From assembly GCF_000720425.1 (NCBI RefSeq), contig NZ_JOAJ01000005.1, positions 62,001-126,000 on the forward strand: a stretch of 64,000 nt of DNA, read 5' to 3'. This document shows positions 62,509 to 64,000 of the stretch, in pieces. The position numbers and the translations under genes were made by a program. The notes below the pieces were generated by a model. The model saw nothing but the letters and a program-made list of their open reading frames with translations, searched no databases and was not told the DNA's origin. Source of the stretch: Nocardia rhamnosiphila NBRC 108938 (GTDB taxonomy: Bacteria; Actinomycetota; Actinomycetes; Mycobacteriales; Mycobacteriaceae). Position 1 is the stretch's first letter; each line of letters starts with the position of its first letter.

Positions 62509-64000
62509 GTGACCAACGCCGACCAACCGGCAGTCAGCAATCCCACCGCAACCGACGAGACCGAGAATCCGCCCCGCGAGGAATGCGGAGTCTTCGGAGT
62601 CTGGGCCCCGGGGGAGGACGTGGCCAAGCTCACCTACTACGGCCTCTATGCCCTGCAGCACCGCGGCCAGGAAGCCGCGGGAATCGCGGTCTCCGACGGA
62701 TCGCAGGTGCTGGTCTTCAAGGATCTCGGCCTGGTCAGCCAGGTGTTCGACGAGCAGACCCTGGCCGCCATGCCGGGCCACGTCGCCGTCGGCCACTGCC
62801 GCTACTCCACCACGGGAGCCACCACCTGGGAGAACGCCCAGCCGATCTTCCGTACCACCGCCGTCGGTTCCGGGCTCGCGCTCGGCCACAACGGCAATCT
62901 GGTCAATACCGCCGAATTGGCCGACCGGGCACGTGAACTCGGTCTGGTCGCCGGCCCCGGCCGCCCCGGCGCCGTCTCGGCAACCTCGGACTCCGATGTG
63001 ATGACCGCGCTGCTGGCGCACGCCTCCGCGGATTCGAGTATCGAGCAGGCCGCCATGGAGTTGCTGCCCACGGTGCGCGGCGCCTTCTGCCTGACCTTCA
63101 TGGACGAACACACCCTCTACGCCGCCCGCGATCCGCACGGTGTCCGCCCGCTGGTGCTGGGCCGCCTGGAGCGTGGCTGGGTGGTCGCCAGCGAAACCGC
63201 CGCCCTCGATATCGTCGGCGCCTCTTTCGTCCGCGAGATCGAACCGGGCGAATTGCTCGCCATCGACGCCGAGGGCGTGCGTTCCTCCCGATTCGCCAAT
63301 CCCGAACCCAAGGGCTGTGTTTTCGAGTACGTGTATCTGGCCCGTCCCGACAGCACCATCTCCGGGCGCTCGGTGCACGCCACCCGCGTCGACATCGGCC
63401 GCCGCCTCGCCGCCGAACACCCGATCGACGCCGATCTGGTGATCCCGGTCCCCGAATCCGGCACCCCCGCCGCGGTCGGCTACGCGCAGGGATCCGGCGT
63501 GCCCTACGGACAGGGCCTGATGAAGAACGCCTACGTCGGCCGCACCTTCATCCAGCCCAGCCAGACCATCCGCCAGCTCGGGATCCGGTTGAAACTCAAC
63601 CCGCTGCGCGAAGTGATCCGTGGCAAACGCCTCATCGTCGTCGACGATTCGATCGTCCGCGGCAACACCCAGCGCGCCCTCATCCGGATGCTGCGCGAAG
63701 CCGGCGCCTTGGAGATCCACGTCCGGATCGCCTCCCCGCCGGTGAAATGGCCGTGCTTCTACGGGATCGATTTCGCTTCCCGCGCCGAGTTGGTCGCCAA
63801 CAACGCCGGCACCGACCCCGACGGAATGCCTGCCGACCCGGAGGCGATGCACGACATGGTCGAGGGCGTCCGCCGCTCCATCGGAGCCGACACCCTCGGC
63901 TATATCTCGATCGACGGAATGGTCGCCGCCACCGAACAGCCCCGCACCCGCCTGTGCTGCGCCTGTTTCGACGGGAACTACCCGATCCCGCTTCCCACCG
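62509..64000 (+). CDS. purF: Amidophosphoribosyltransferase (PurF), partial at the window end
   Basis: At least 497 residues; the window ends before the stop codon. PurF makes phosphoribosylamine from PRPP and glutamine, the first committed purine step. A 25-residue propeptide precedes the nucleophile Cys26 in REECGVFGVW, which becomes the N-terminus after processing. The glutaminase domain has ALQHRGQEAAGIAV and GHNGNLVNT. The PRPP domain has VVDDSIVRGNTQ. Cys in GCVFEYVYLARPDS and LCCACFDG supply a [4Fe-4S] cluster, as in the Bacillus type. GTG 62509 follows AGGGAG. Confidence 0.95.
   Translation, partial: MTNADQPAVSNPTATDETENPPREECGVFGVWAPGEDVAKLTYYGLYALQHRGQEAAGIAVSDGSQVLVFKDLGLVSQVFDEQTLAAMPGHVAVGHCRYSTTGATTWENAQPIFRTTAVGSGLALGHNGNLVNTAELADRARELGLVAGPGRPGAVSATSDSDVMTALLAHASADSSIEQAAMELLPTVRGAFCLTFMDEHTLYAARDPHGVRPLVLGRLERGWVVASETAALDIVGASFVREIEPGELLAIDAEGVRSSRFANPEPKGCVFEYVYLARPDSTISGRSVHATRVDIGRRLAAEHPIDADLVIPVPESGTPAAVGYAQGSGVPYGQGLMKNAYVGRTFIQPSQTIRQLGIRLKLNPLREVIRGKRLIVVDDSIVRGNTQRALIRMLREAGALEIHVRIASPPVKWPCFYGIDFASRAELVANNAGTDPDGMPADPEAMHDMVEGVRRSIGADTLGYISIDGMVAATEQPRTRLCCACFDGNYPIPLPT

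Noticed and set aside
62352..62936. A 194-codon forward frame overlapping the purF start
   Set aside because: Out of frame with purF, which has clear motifs from its first residues after the propeptide.

Overview
The window is high-GC actinobacterial chromosome, most likely Nocardia or a close relative (Rhodococcus, mycobacteria). The reasons are a complete mce4 sterol-import operon, a cholesterol side-chain degradation cluster with KstR-type operators, mostly GTG/ATG starts with 4-bp ATGA/GTGA overlaps, otsA, phoPR, and a split pur gene set. No sequence search was possible, so names rest on motif recognition, length match and gene order.

Region 1 (1-13.5 kb): sterol side-chain catabolism. 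It holds the 3' end of a CYP125-type steroid C26/27 monooxygenase, a ketosteroid-isomerase-fold protein, two LLM-type (probably F420-dependent) oxidoreductases, the aldolase pair ltp3/ltp4 with a tandem DUF35 partner, echA19 and fadD19. A TnpB-only IS200/IS605-like element sits between ltp3 and one LLM gene. A beta-lactamase-fold lipoprotein, an ECF sigma factor with a SnoaL-like tail and a VOC protein lie inside the cluster and are not obviously part of the pathway.

Region 2 (13.5-29.5 kb): a VapBC-type toxin-antitoxin pair, then fadE27/fadE26 divergent from fdxD-hsd4A-yrbE4AB-mce4ABCDEF and two Mce-associated genes. Uptake (Mce4) and early beta-oxidation therefore lie together, and KstR-like boxes occur at five promoters (about 6.26, 11.79, 16.89, 17.20 and 18.34 kb). 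The mce4C-mce4D junction is unusual: 331 bp of imperfect repeats forming an open reading frame coupled to mce4C and overlapping mce4D.

Region 3 (29.4-36.3 kb): terminators, tRNA-Thr, an orphan MbtH protein, an alpha/beta hydrolase, a 56-aa protein, otsA, then phoP-phoR-HIT, the arrangement I recall from M. tuberculosis.

Region 4 (36.4-64 kb): de novo purine synthesis scattered among other genes: purD, purB, purS-purQ, purL and the start of purF. Between them lie cell-wall hydrolases (SLT, M23), an aminotransferase, TetR, MarR and WYL regulators, a second HIT protein, an antigen-85-like esterase, oligopeptidase B, an EamA transporter, an MBL hydrolase, an epoxide hydrolase, an M18 aminopeptidase, a membrane alpha/beta hydrolase, a CPBP protease, a HAD protein and a WapI-like immunity protein.

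The most unusual structures are the mce4C/D repeat array and a roughly 170-bp folded repeat present at about 33.0 kb and 43.7 kb whose two copies differ by changes that preserve base pairing. Next are the TnpB insertion, whose right boundary contains the ltp3 stop codon, and clean palindromic operators at vapBC, marR and the WYL regulator/epoxide hydrolase pair.
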